From: Polytrichum commune
Lineage: Eukaryota > Streptophyta > Polytrichopsida > Polytrichales > Polytrichaceae
Assembly (NCBI GenBank): GCA_950295325.1
Contig: OX485804.1
Coordinates: forward strand, 54,982,429-55,046,428
Reading direction: 5' to 3'
Length of the DNA stretch: 64,000 nucleotides
How positions within the stretch are numbered: the stretch's first letter is position 1; each line of letters opens with the position of its first letter. Positions 52,989 to 64,000 of this stretch are shown here, piece by piece. The translations under genes were made by a program, and so were the position numbers. The notes under the pieces were generated by a model, which was not told the origin of the DNA, ran no database searches, and saw nothing but the letters and a program-made list of their open reading frames with translations.

Positions 52989-54382
52989 GTTCCTTGAAGG
53001 CAAGGATTTAGGCATCCAACAAGCAACGAGTGTATGGGTTGGTTCGCCCAAATCGTTCATATGCAACTAGCAGTCAATTCTCCCCGTTCATTGCTCTTCA
53101 CGCCAGGCCAAAGCGACGGTTCCTTTCCTTTTTCCTCAAAAGAGGCATGAAACCCATGTTCGGTCCTAGGCGTTGGAGGACTTTGTGGAAAACTTTATTT
53201 GCAATGTGTTTTTGTGCTTTGTAATACATGTGCTGACTTGAACGTTGGAAAGTGGGCCCACAGGAAAAGAATCATACTCTAGTATTCCTGACTCCATAAA
53301 ATAGCACCATATATATATATATGATGGACTATACCTACATACTCCAGCGTACATATATACCACTCATACTAAAACTGAGAAAAAGCTGTAGAAGTTCCCC
53401 TCCAAAAAGGGAGCAGAATAAAACAGAATAATGCTGGAGGTTAGGCAATGCTGCATGCAGCCTTTCGGAGACACTCATAGTTGCACTTGCTGGGTTCTCC
53501 TTGGCTTGACCTAATTAAATACACTAGGATCTCCACGTCCAACTTCAACCCTCGCCTCGTATATGGACTTCCTTTGTAGTGTCAATCAAGCATATATTTT
53601 CCTAACGGTAGTTTGCATGGTATCTGCCTTCTGTGCCTCACCAAGGGTCACGCTAATCCAATAGTGGTCATAACCACGGTTAGTGGCGGTCTTATGAGCC
53701 TAGAAGATTGGAAATGAGCCAAATGGAGCATATCATTTTTATACCAAGCTAACCCATGGTTAGTGGCGGTGTTAGCCTAGGAAATTAGAAATGAGCCCAA
53801 AAAAAAACACGGAGACTGGTATATAGGGTTTTCAAGTGTACGAAGCAAGGGTGGGATAAGGGTGTCAGGTGAAGAGACACCCTATAATCCCCTGACTTTC
53901 CGCAATACTGGGGATCTTAAAATAAGCACAAAACCCTACCAGTGGAGTTTTCGAAGGGGAGGGTCCACCCGACCATTACATAGTTGGAGTAGGAGTAGTT
54001 TAGAAGGGTAGGGTGTAGGGAGTACCTACGAGGTGTGATTACATGCACTTCATTTTGATGGTGTTGTAAATAGTGCTAAATATGATGAGATTATGGTGAT
54101 TCCACAACTTTATGGCAATTGGTTTCATGTTTGCCCCTTCAAGCAAGCATGTAGGGTTTTTGCTTGTGATTTTATGGTGTCTTTTAAGTGCTTGTGGGAT
54201 TCGGGGCCATGGTGATCTACTATTGCTCAAGGTTTAGCATTTCATGCTTCCACCCTTAATAAAATTTTGATCATGGATGAGGTGGGTGCCAACTTCTTCA
54301 AAGTGTTTGTCTTCACGGATGTAGGGATACATGTGTCACTATGGAGTCGGTGTTGAAGACATAAACGACTAGCAACACCACC
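52989..54382. other. Gene-free stretch before the hAT pseudogene
   Basis: I see no gene I can name. About 53675-53800 holds two copies of GGTTAGTGGCGGTNTTA...GAAATGAGCC. A frame at about 54040-54210 (ALHFDGVVNSAKYDEIM) is open but unrecognised and may be the 5' flank of the hAT element. Confidence 0.4.
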
Positions 54383-56620
54383 TTGGTCTTTGCAGACATT
54401 GAGAACACCATAACTGAGGGGCTTGATGATGTGTTGGAGGCGGAGGAACTTGCAAGGTGGAGGGTTTGGCAAGCTCCACTAGATGAGAACAAGTGTTTTT
54501 GGCCCCCTTACCACCATACTAGTGTTTTGTGGGCCTTCTTTCACCTTAATGATTATGCCATGTCCGTGGATGTGAAGAACCCCCAAGTGATGCAATGTGT
54601 GCTCTGCCACCCCGCATTTTGTATGTGGAGTTTGCAAAGTGCAACGAGGGCATGAATGAAGCATGAGAGCACTGAAGCATGGGAGCACGAGCATGTCCAA
54701 GCACTTGGTTAATGAGCATCCCAAGGACTTTGAGCACTACAAATGCAAGAATAAATCGAAGGGGGCAACACAAATGATGGAAAACAACCTTGCAAGAAGC
54801 ATGAAGGTCCACCCCAACACCATTATGGAGTTCTTTGGCTCCAACACCTTCTACAAAAAGGGTGACCCAACTTAGGGAAGATTCCTTGAGGATATGGTGT
54901 TTTACATTGCAAAAAGCTACGTCCCCCTCTCTACAAAAGAAAATCCCATGGCTTTGAAGGTTGCTTTTGCAATGGAATGGCAGGGTCATGTTTCCCACAA
55001 GGAAAACCCTAATGAGGGAACACATTCTAGCTATGCTCACCTGCACCATGGACATATATGTCTTTCCCCTTCTCGCTAGTTGTACAGTTGTTTCTATCAC
55101 TTATGATTTGTGGATGTCTCAGTGTGGGTTTCATACATTCCACCTAGTGGTGGATCTTGTGGATGATGGGTGGATCCCTCGGCACGCCACAATAGGCATC
55201 TTCAAAGTGGCCGACACGTCTAGGGTGGCCCTAGCCAAGGTTGTCAAGCGGTTCCTCAAGGAATTTGGGCTTATTGAACAAGCAATGGCTTATGTCAAGA
55301 ATGAGGGCGCAGACCTGAACACGTTGGCCACTACCCTAAAGTATGTGGTGAAATGCAAACTACCAAAGATTGATGAGCCATTTCATGGCACATGTTTTGG
55401 CCATGTGGACTGAGAGCGTCTGGCAAGGGCATGATTGAGTGGGATAAGGTTTGTGTGGAGGCTAGGCTTTCATCACGAACACCAAAAACCCATGTAAAGG
55501 CAAGATTTGCATCTAGGGTGGTTTTGTTTCAAGTAATTGCACTTATTCATTCCATTTTTTTTTTCCTATGCTTGCATTTCATGGAAGAATTTAGAGACAA
55601 TGTGTGCTTCCGGTCTATGGGTTGACTGCACATGAAACATTGGAGTAAACCTCTACTATCAACATTTGCTACATTCGGCAAACCCTACAACTCCATAGTT
55701 GAGTTCCAAGTGACCTATCTTGGGCAGTTAGCTAGAGTTGTGACAAAGACACTAAAGCATGTAGTGCAACAATGTGTTTTCAATTAGACAAGAGGGTATT
55801 GGTTGATTTATGATGCCTTAGTGGCTTGCATTGACATATGCATGAAGCCATAAGTGGATGTGAACACAAAGGCTGCACATGTATTGCCTTACAAACTTGG
55901 GGGAGGTTGATTCAAAGTGAGAGTTTTTGTAGGCTCATATAGGATGTGAGGCATTTGGGGTTTTGGCACCATTCATAGCCTTTGCTATAGGTTTTGCAAA
56001 GGAGAAAGGTCACAACACGTTGGCATTAATGTTAAACCCTAAATTAAAGAGTTGACATGCATTACATAATTTATTGGCATAGATAGGGCCAAAATCTTGG
56101 TGCAAGAGTATAATATGAAAGTGTTGTTGGTCATGTTGGTGAAGGCAACAAAGTACCTAAACTCTCATGTGGCACAAATGCCTCCAGCACAAGCTGCACA
56201 TGCATCATAATCTATTTTTGAAGCCCACTTCCTTGGTGAGGAGGCCACAAAAGGGTTTAGTGCTATCAAAATTGAGCCTTTTTCAACGAACCCATGTGAA
56301 AATAGATGGTGATTTCCAACCTCTAGCATAGTGGAAGGAGCACCATGCTAGGTTCCCAATTTGTCTCATTCATCGCCCGTCAAATTCTTGGACTACCAAA
56401 AAACCAAATCGAGACGGAGTAGTTTATTTTGTGGTTGGAGTTTTATGTGCTTTGCGCATGTGCACGTTAGGTATTGAAAACTTGGATGTGTTGGTGATGA
56501 TCTACAAGAATTGGCCAAATGACTCTAAGGGTGGATGCATGTTCCCTAGGGGCAATGTTGCAAAATACTTCAACACCAAAGAGGACCTTATTGATGCCAC
56601 GGGGAGGATATAGAGGAGGT
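54383..56620 (+). pseudogene. Decayed hAT-family transposase gene
   Basis: Three conserved regions occur in order on the plus strand. The first is a BED-type zinc finger (CVLCH near 54600, then SMSKHLVNEH near 54690, frameshifted). The second is the catalytic-core block VSITYDLWMSQCGFHTFHLV with HATIGIFKVADTS and YVKNEGADLNTLATTL (about 55091-55340). The third is a C-terminal dimerisation block, VGVLCALRMCTLGIENLDVL and YKNWPND (about 56434-56520). hAT transposases cut and paste the element and make 8-bp duplications. At least three frame changes and several stops break this copy. Terminal repeats were not located. It could be related to the element that mobilised the local hAT-type MITEs, but that is inference. 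Confidence 0.75.
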
Positions 56621-57382
56621 TAATTTGTTTGAAGAGAAGTAGCATTTCTTTAGCATGAACTCATAGACAATCAATAATCAACTAGAACGCACTAGCAAAA
56701 TGTAAAGTTTTGAACATGTACATATGTTCTGTCACAATGAGATTTTTGGAGAACTAGCAAAATGTAACATTATGTCTTCATTTCAAACTTTGTGCAATCT
56801 CATATGCAAGTTACCAATGACCATGAAAAATTTGTACATGTACATAAAATCACTCATTCGTATTGCATTTGCTAAGTTTGGTTTGAAAATATCTAGTTTA
56901 TGACTTACATTACCATGTATTCTTCTCATAACAACTTGTAGACTTTGTAGTACCCTCCAATAAAGCACTAGCGGGATGAGTACCAGACCCTGACACACAC
57001 AAGGTTGGTATTTGCCTCATTTTTGAATCATATACCATACCATGCAATCATTTACCTTAAACCACAAAACATACCATACCAATATCCTTCCTTTGCAAGT
57101 CATCCAATGACATTACCATAATCATCGACCTCTATGTCCTCAACCCTAATACCTTTACCCTAGTCTTATTAAAGAAATCATATGCTGGTCTATCATTGTT
57201 GCAGACCTTTCCAAACCCAAGAGCCTATAGCTAGGCTATATATCCTTGTTTTGCTTTTAATTTTATTTCAAAGCAATCATTTGAGCTGCCTGATTTCTAA
57301 AGGATCATTCATGAACTGTGTATGTATCAATAATATATATTGAATGTAACTTTATTTGGTAATTATGATCCTCTATCGGCAT
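56621..57382. other. Gene-free stretch
   Basis: This AT-rich 3' flank of the hAT pseudogene shows no feature. Confidence 0.5.
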
Positions 57383-57390
57383 GCCTAAGG

Positions 57391-57576
57391 CAATGAACGT
57401 AGAGAACCAGCTGTTAGTTACATGTGAACCAGTTGAGTTTGATAAATAACTGGTTGTAGTTCAAGACATCAGGAAAACTACCCATCTTTTTAGAGGAATC
57501 TATAGAGTATACCTCAAATTAATAGAGAAAAACTGAAATGTGTTAATGGCATGTAACCGGTTGGACTTGGAAACAC
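57391..57576 (+). mobile_element. hAT-type MITE copy 5, left part
   Basis: It starts CAATGAACGTAGAGAACC and follows the family consensus to GGACTTGGAAACAC, where a LINE fragment interrupts it. The right part is 58410-58461. Flanking octamers GCCTAAGG and GCATAAAC match at five of eight positions, a possible decayed duplication. Confidence 0.7.
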
Positions 57577-58409
57577 AGTCAATATGGCACAAAGCCACTG
57601 TTGTCAATGAGTGGAGGGCTCACATTGCGTTGGCTACAATTTCCAAGCAATGTGTTTTTTTGCCTCCCTAACATGAGCGAGTCAATCAAGCATGACTTAT
57701 GGGATTGCATCCAAGCTAGGAGGGCGTGGCAATGGGCTGCATTTATTATGCATGAACTTTGCGGGGTTAGAACTGGCAATTATGATCGATGTAATTGGAA
57801 ACAAGCATTGTTTGGAGAAAGGATTCCCAAAAAATACGGCAAAAAGATTAAAATTTGACACCTCCTTAGGGGTATTACACTTTGGACCATTTGGATCGAA
57901 TGCAACGACAAAGTGTTTAATCATGAACAGTGGCACGAGTCTAAGGTCAAGCATTGGATTTGGGATAAACTCATCATTTACGCCAAAGCGGCATGAAATC
58001 GGGTGATTAAACAAATCAAGATTAGCAACTTATGTGCAACAACCATGCTCCAAGGTTTTGACGAAACCTAGGGCGCTAGGAATGTTCCTTTGCAGGAGAC
58101 AAAATTTACATATTGAGTGGAATTCAAAAAGACAGCGTAGGTCGGTAGTCAAGCCCTTGGTCGGGGGTTGTCCTTGGCCGGTGGGGTTGAGGTGGTCCTT
58201 GGCTCGGTGGGTCCAATGGGTTGTCCTTGGTGGGGGTCGGTTGTTGTTACTCTTTACGTGGCGGTGTTTCGTGTCTGAGGGGCCCCGCCTCCCCTCGGAG
58301 TGGACGCATTTTCTTTGGTTTTGAATTCATTTTTGGCGTTGGTTGTGTTGGCCTTTTGTCTCAACACCCCCCCCCCCCCCCCTCCAAACAAAGAAGAAGA
58401 AGAAGAAAA
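57577..58409 (+). mobile_element. 5'-truncated LINE fragment with zf-RVT domain
   Basis: It encodes, over shifting frames, the LINE C-terminal zinc-binding region (SIKHDLWDC, ARRAWQWA, MHELCGVRTGNYDRC, ERIPKKYGKKIKI). This is followed by a GC-rich 3' untranslated part and an AAG-rich tail (about 58386-58409). It is flanked by AAACAC (57571-57576 and 58410-58415), a target-site duplication inside the MITE. The 5' truncation and purine tail are typical of target-primed reverse transcription. Confidence 0.75.
58367..58382. repeat. C16 homopolymer
   Basis: This C run lies in the 3' untranslated part of the LINE fragment. Confidence 0.85.
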
Positions 58410-58461
58410 AAACACGACTAGAATCTCGACTAGTTATGCCCGAAAATCTCCCTAGACACTG
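58410..58461 (+). mobile_element. hAT-type MITE copy 5, right part
   Basis: It resumes the MITE after the LINE (TAGAATCTCGACT...ATGCCCGAAAATCTCCC) and ends CACTG at 58461. Confidence 0.7.
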
Positions 58462-59390
58462 GCATAAACTCTTTTTTTCTTTTTCTTTTTTCTTTTCTTT
58501 AAAAGACAGAAGGCCAATAAGCCAACGACTGGCATAAACTTATGAACCTAATTGAGGAGAAATAGGGCGAACAGACATTCTTTTATCCAAATGCACAGGC
58601 ACCAGCCTGGCTGAAGCCCCAAATCAACCAAAACAATGACATTATTGAACTTTCTTATTTAGCATCTCTCTTATTGTATACGAACAGGGTCAAGCCCCCG
58701 ATGGATCGAGCCTCTTCAAATAGCTCCCTCAGACATTTCTTAACATGGACAGGATATTCTGTCGCTTGTATTGTATTTGTCTCCATTCAAGTCACAATAG
58801 ACAAAAGAAATAAAGAAAGACTGGTACTAGGTACACCGTATTTGGAAGAGGACCAAGGGCTAGAGATTTGTGGTGTCTGTGTAAACTCATCCTTTGTGTA
58901 GTGGAAAATGCGATGCATTATATTATAACATGTAAGTGACCATTTGTAGACGATTTGATTTTGAAAATAGCATCAGAAACTCCAAATCGGTGGTGTGGAG
59001 TTTAGCTTGAATGAATCAGTCCTCAACATTATAAGGGACTTGTTTTACTAAAGCCCCTTCATTCACAAAATCATGGATAAGTTTACACAAACGCCACATA
59101 TCCCAAGCCAAGGGCCAAGGGGAGAGAGGGTGTTATCACATATGAGCATACCTCTCAACCATCCAACACAAAAACTTGACTACCTATGGGTTCATCTAAA
59201 ATAACTTGAACTAGACTAAATTGGGGTCTTTGAAGGGTCAAATCAACTTTTAAAAGTAACCTATGGGATGCATATTATTTCAAGGTTTTTATGTTGGATG
59301 AATGAGAGGTGCATTCGTATGTGATAATTCCTACTCTCTCTAGGCCAAGGATTTGTGACAAGCATGTAATTAAGTTGGAGGTGAACAAAG
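58462..59390. other. Gene-free stretch
   Basis: A short open frame at 58674-58901 (75 aa) has no recognisable features. I see nothing else. Confidence 0.45.
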
Positions 59391-60936
59391 TACACAATTT
59401 ATGGTATGTAGTGTCATTCATGCTAGGTATTGGCAAACGGTCTCAACTATATTGTTAGAGGCGTAGAAGTGTAACATCCATTGAATTATATAAAAGACAC
59501 TATTTGTCAACATAAGTAGTTTTTTGGAGTGAATAGTCATTCATAATATGATATTAAGTGTACTACATTAGAGTGCTTGAGAAGATAGTTTTACATTTAA
59601 GTACCGTATGCAAGAGGAAGATATTGTTGAGCATACTAATGCCAAGAGCCACATGTCTACACTTCTAGTCATGTTGTTGACCATTGAGTAACCTAGGCAT
59701 AGATCTCATATTTATTGAGCATACTAATGCCAAGATATTAGTAGGCACACTAGCACCAAGTGCCATGATGTTAAAGAGCCCTTCTTTCTACCCTAGAAAA
59801 CTAATTATTCCTACCTATCCCCTACCTCCTTGGTCCTTCCTACTACCGGGCAAGCTACCGGTCATGGTGCTATTGTTAGGCTTATCCGTTGTACTAGATA
59901 AGCTACCGGTGTATCTACTGCTATTGTAACTACCGGATATCTATTACTAGAGAATTATTGGCTAGAGTTCCTATAAAGGCTTGTTAACGGTCCAATTCAA
60001 TTGCCGGTACTCTCCGGTACTCCCTTACACACTACGATTACCAGCCAAATCACTTTTCCCTCTTTGGTATCCATATTACCAATAAAGGTATCCTTTATCA
60101 AACCCAGTAGCCATCTCCTCTTCCAACAATTCTTCTACCATACGGGTTACTCATAACTCTTGGGAATACCAAATTAATTACTCCGGTTATGTGTACCGGT
60201 AGTTAATTTGGTACCTCTTCCTACCGTTTGAACTATCTACCTTACTAACCGAAGGCCAATTCTCCCCACTACCCATCCATTCAAGCTTGCTTATTATCTC
60301 AAAACTCCTTTCTAATACAAGTTTCTACCGCCTACCATTACCCATATCAAAATACTACCCTCTGCCTCTAGTCTTATCTCGACTTTATAGACTTCTTGAA
60401 ATAACACATTGTCAATAATACGGACCTTGTTTCCAACTCTTAAGGTCTTTAATATGGCTAACTACGTACGCTTCATCTAAACATGGTCAAGTACCTAAAT
60501 AATCTTGAACTCAACACACATCCTAATAAGGAATTCCAACAACATCCTCATTCTCTTTATTAAAAAATGGTAACCACACCCAAACCCTTCACAACATTTG
60601 GTTACACTTGACACTTATTCAATTCACTTTAAATATTTTCTTCCTACTCTAATCTAATCTTCCTACTTTTAGTCCTAACCATACCTCCAACAATGATTAT
60701 TATTCGCTAATATCTTCTCCATTATCCTTATATGATCCCATTTCCGTTATTAACCCTTATCCTTGCCAATCAACTTCTACTTCCTAGTTGATTCCAAACA
60801 AGTTACTTCCATCTACCATTAACACATGAGGACACACTAATGGTCGAGTTGTTGGTCATTAATGTAACCTACATATACCCTCGTAATAAGGTAAGTGACA
60901 TTATTGGGGGTGACATTAAATACCATAAACCTTCCA
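59391..60936. mobile_element. TA-target MITE-like element, long form, copy 2 (split by solo LTR)
   Basis: Left end TACACAATTTATGGTATGTA and right end (inverted, GTTTATGGTATTTAATGTCA) match the element at 26336-26866, with the same internal phrases (GAGCATACTAATGCCAAGA, GTTGTTGGTCATTAATGTAACC). Removing the 1,056-bp LTR and one CATGA restores the alignment. Confidence 0.65.
59769..60824. mobile_element. Solo LTR
   Basis: This 1,056-bp insert starts TGTTAA and ends TTAACA, with a perfect 5-bp duplication CATGA (59764-59768 and 60825-60829). It lies inside a MITE whose uninterrupted relative is at 26336-26866. It has no coding region, is pyrimidine-rich and contains recurring TACCGGT motifs. 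TG...CA ends plus a 5-bp duplication identify an LTR left by recombination between two LTRs. The orientation and parent family are unknown. Confidence 0.85.
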
Positions 60937-63700
60937 ACCAATGTTACCAATGTGTTCTACCAGTTTCACAAGCCTTCTTAATTAGTTCAAGACTATTCTA
61001 AACTGAGTTGGCACGAGGCACATCTCAATCTCATGACTATGGACCTTCACCTCTAGGAACATCATGAATCTTCCAAACCGAATTCATAAATCATTTCACA
61101 CTATGTGGTTTTCGTATTCTCAACTTCTCGCCTCCGTGTTTTGCATTCTTTTGCCTTCTCATTGTTCATTAGACCCCTCTTTGTTCTATGTTTACTTGGG
61201 GAGTCTCCAGCCTTGATGTCGAATTTTCTTTGGTCTTTCATTATTGTACCTCAAAGCAAGAAGCAAGCAATGTCGGTTCTTCTCTGGTCTTTAATTATTG
61301 TACATTGAAGCAAGCAACACAAACCCAATGCGTGCATTCACGGTTGGGGTACTACTTTTGGGTGTCTAACGGTTAAAAGACTAAATTAGATAACTTTACA
61401 TAGTTGGTGTGCTTAGATTTGTATTGTGGAGCATATTTTGGATCATACCTACATTTAATATTCCATATTGAGTACACCGACAGTTAATTTATAAGGAATA
61501 GGATTATCTAAGATATCATTTTGATTCCTTAACGGACATCCATGGGTGTTGTTGACCTTAGGATCAAGGAATGAAAAGGACAACAAAAATTAATTGAAAT
61601 GATCCCAATTTTTTTCCTCATAATTATCGTTCAATTGTGTACCAATAGAACTAAAAATGTATTGCATACCAATTGTATAGCTTTACATATGACAACAAAC
61701 ACGGCCAATAATACACAAGAACATGGCTACATGAAAAATGAACATTTCGTATTAGAATTAAACATAAAAATATATATATGTATGGACACATGACACTTAC
61801 ACCAAGGTACTAGAATGGAAAACATGAAATAATTCACCTCCGATGTACACTTCAATAATGAAATTGTTATTGATGTGGCCCAAACAAGTCATATGACCTC
61901 TTTACAAGTCCTATGACCTATCTACTCATTTCATAAAGGATTTATCTATTATTGGTGTTTGTTTAATAATAAATAATATATTTCCTAATAAGTCCTATGA
62001 CCTATCTACTTATCTATTTAAAAATTATTGATCAAATAATAATAAATCATAATAAATGCTAAGATCCAATGTAACATAGTCCTTAATTCCTTTGTCCCAA
62101 AAGTAGTACCCCAATTGTGAATGGCCCCCAATATAGTTGGAGTGAGCAATCTCATGGATTTGAGAGTGGAGTGTGGTTATGGGTTTGATTGTGGGAAAAA
62201 AAGTTGATTGCATGAGCAAAGCGCTGAACATGTTTGGAATGTGGTGTCTTGTTGTGCGGCATTTGGTTGTTGCAACATCCAGTCATTGGTGAGAGCCTCC
62301 AAACATTGTCTTCATACTAGATCTAACACTAGAATCGATTTGGAAGTGATTCATGAAATAATATTTGAAGGGTTTGTTTCAAGTTCAATTCAAATTGTTA
62401 TCCAATGAATTTAATTCATGGTTCCAATGAAATTGGTAGAACCTATTGCTAGATTGGTTTATAATATCATGAAATTGAGTTTGCGATCTCCCCCCTCCCC
62501 CGCGGCGCCCCAAAATGCAGGGCCTGCTTGTATGCATGGAAAGGGTTTTCTCCTACTACAACCTCTTAAAACCAAGCAAATTGTTCCACATAATATTGAC
62601 AAGCATTTTAGCATGCAATTTATATTGATAAAATATTTACTTTATTTTTCTATTTTCAAACAACTCACAACATAGAACTATATGCGTGACAAGCCAATTG
62701 TAGTAGGAAGGATACTGACTCCTAGGAGAAAAAAGTTTTAAAAAAGAAAAGAAAAGAAAAAAATCATTTACCCACATGCTACTGTCCCTTTTTAAAAGGG
62801 TTTGCGCTTTCCATGGTAACCAGGAAACACATGAGTGGCATGTTGGGGTTAGGGCCACAAATTGGAGATAAAAGTCGAATGTGTTTAGGAACAGAGTCAA
62901 CTCAGTGGTGTGTGGGAAAGTGGAAAATGACAAGCCATATTCACTTAATTTGCTGAATATGTCTCCAAGCATATTAGAGTTATTTGTGAAGTAAAGCAGA
63001 TGAAACCATGGGTTTAGTCCCAGACCTTGAGTTCATGAGAATTGACACAAAGTCGTCCAATTTTTGTTAATGTTTAAATTATCATACACAAAGAGTGGTG
63101 TTAGGTTATTAAAAATCAATTTTCTAGGTTGTCCTACTAGGTTGGGTGGATTAAGCTCGCCTTGCATAAGTCGATTTGGGATTTAGGACAGTCAATTCCA
63201 AGAGCATACCTTATTTTAGATCCTAAAGTTCTCTTAGCATTTGAGAGATGAGAAGAGGAGGTCTCAAAAGTTTCACCCAACTTTCAAACTAGGCTTCGAA
63301 ACATGACAAGCTACCAAGCTCTTAATAAACAAAATTCTCAATGAATGATCAGACCCACGGTTTCATCCTTCTTTCAAGGACTTTACAGATAACTCTATCA
63401 TATTCCATCTTCTCCCATGGACAAGCCTCCGAATCCCCACATGATTAGCTAGGTATCTAGACTATTTATCCCAATTAAAGTGTGTTACTATTCGAAATTA
63501 CGCAATGCTATAACTATTCGATAAGAATGTAACACTTTACCCAACTAAATCATTACTGTTCTATAATATCCAAACAACCTATTGATTTTTCGTCAGTAAA
63601 AACTGAACTCATGATAAAGAAGTTCTTGCACTGTGCAACTCCGGATAGTTAACACACACTAATTGGGATAATCAGTGTAGTCTACCCAGAAACCCCCACC
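60937..63700. other. Gene-free stretch with small duplications
   Basis: I see no gene. About 61220-61318 holds two copies of a TGGTCTTTxATTATTGTACxT...AAGCAAGCAA unit. The phrase GGGGTACTACTTTTGGG at 61343 recurs inverted near 62090, suggesting the ends of an unresolved element. A TTACTATTCGAAATTACGCAA fragment near 63490 belongs to the TA-target MITE family. Confidence 0.4.
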
Positions 63701-63862
63701 ATGGCTGGACATGCCTTGGAACGTGAGAAGCGGAATAAGGAATTGGGTCCCTTTGTGAGAAACCACAAGTCTCAACTATTAACAAACCGGAGGCTTGATG
63801 ATGCTAACATAATTTCTCCGTCAAGGAATGAGTGCAGGGAATGTGTGGCCGAGTCTTTCTAA
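63701..63862 (+). CDS. Possible small ORF, 53 aa, unrecognised
   Basis: An ATG in good plant context (CCACCATGGC) opens a 53-codon charged frame (MAGHALEREKRNKELG..., ending CRECVAESF). It could be a first exon of a gene beyond the window or a chance frame. No family is recognised. Confidence 0.2.
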   Translation: MAGHALEREKRNKELGPFVRNHKSQLLTNRRLDDANIISPSRNECRECVAESF

Positions 63863-64000
63863 GCTTCGAGGAACCAAGCCTGCATGACTTGTGAGTTGTT
63901 TTGGAGCTTCTGCTTCGAGGTCTGCATTCTTATTATTTGATGACCTCGTGTATGGTGTGGCATTTTCCTTCCTCGTATGACCACTTCTAAAAGGACTTAT

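Overview
The window looks like nuclear DNA of a land plant with a large, repeat-rich genome. The evidence is one plant-type phosphomannomutase gene with eleven GT-AG exons, plus several kinds of plant transposon set in AT-rich, gene-poor sequence. I lean towards a seed-free plant such as a fern because of the transposon families present, but the sequence does not settle this. Only one intact host gene is visible (PMM, 8921-12565).

Layout: 58-3310 (+) is a broken multi-exon gene of a DUF7869-like, transposase-resembling family. 3.3-8.9 kb is intergenic DNA with microsatellites, a GTTCCCA-rich repeat and two MITEs. 8921-12565 (+) is PMM. About 15.8-21.5 kb (-) is a decayed LINE with endonuclease, reverse transcriptase and RNase H remnants. 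26336-26866 is a MITE. 30058-40326 (-) and 40633-49814 (+) are two related Ty3/gypsy-type retroelements lying head to head, 306 bp apart. 50-64 kb holds MITEs, LINE fragments, a decayed hAT transposase gene (54.4-56.6 kb) and a solo LTR (59769-60824) nested in a MITE.

The main discovery candidate is the retroelement pair. In the minus-strand copy, gag, protease, a C5 DNA cytosine methyltransferase, reverse transcriptase, RNase H, a DDE integrase and a C-terminal PHD finger all lie in one reading frame of about 2,400 codons, broken by six in-frame stops and no frameshift. One stop, between the methyltransferase and the reverse transcriptase, is conserved in both copies as TAG-CAA-YYA, the tobamovirus-type leaky context. 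This suggests that Pol is made by readthrough.

The ends are equally odd. Both copies have the order A1 - coding - PPT - B1 - GC - A2 - B2, with TG...CA outer ends and perfect 4-bp target duplications (GCCA and ATGT). That is a split-direct-repeat arrangement otherwise known from tyrosine-recombinase retroelements, yet these encode a DDE integrase. Neither has an obvious tRNA primer site. Instead, a 13-nt sequence in A is perfectly complementary to a site just inside A1, with two compensatory changes between the copies, which suggests self-priming. I infer an element that replicates through an unusual end-completion route, could read chromatin through its PHD finger and could write DNA methylation through its methyltransferase.

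Insertion history can be read directly. A hAT-type MITE with 8-bp duplication ATTGGGAA was split by the minus retroelement (the target duplication adjoins both MITE halves). Another MITE was split by a LINE, and another by a now-solo LTR.
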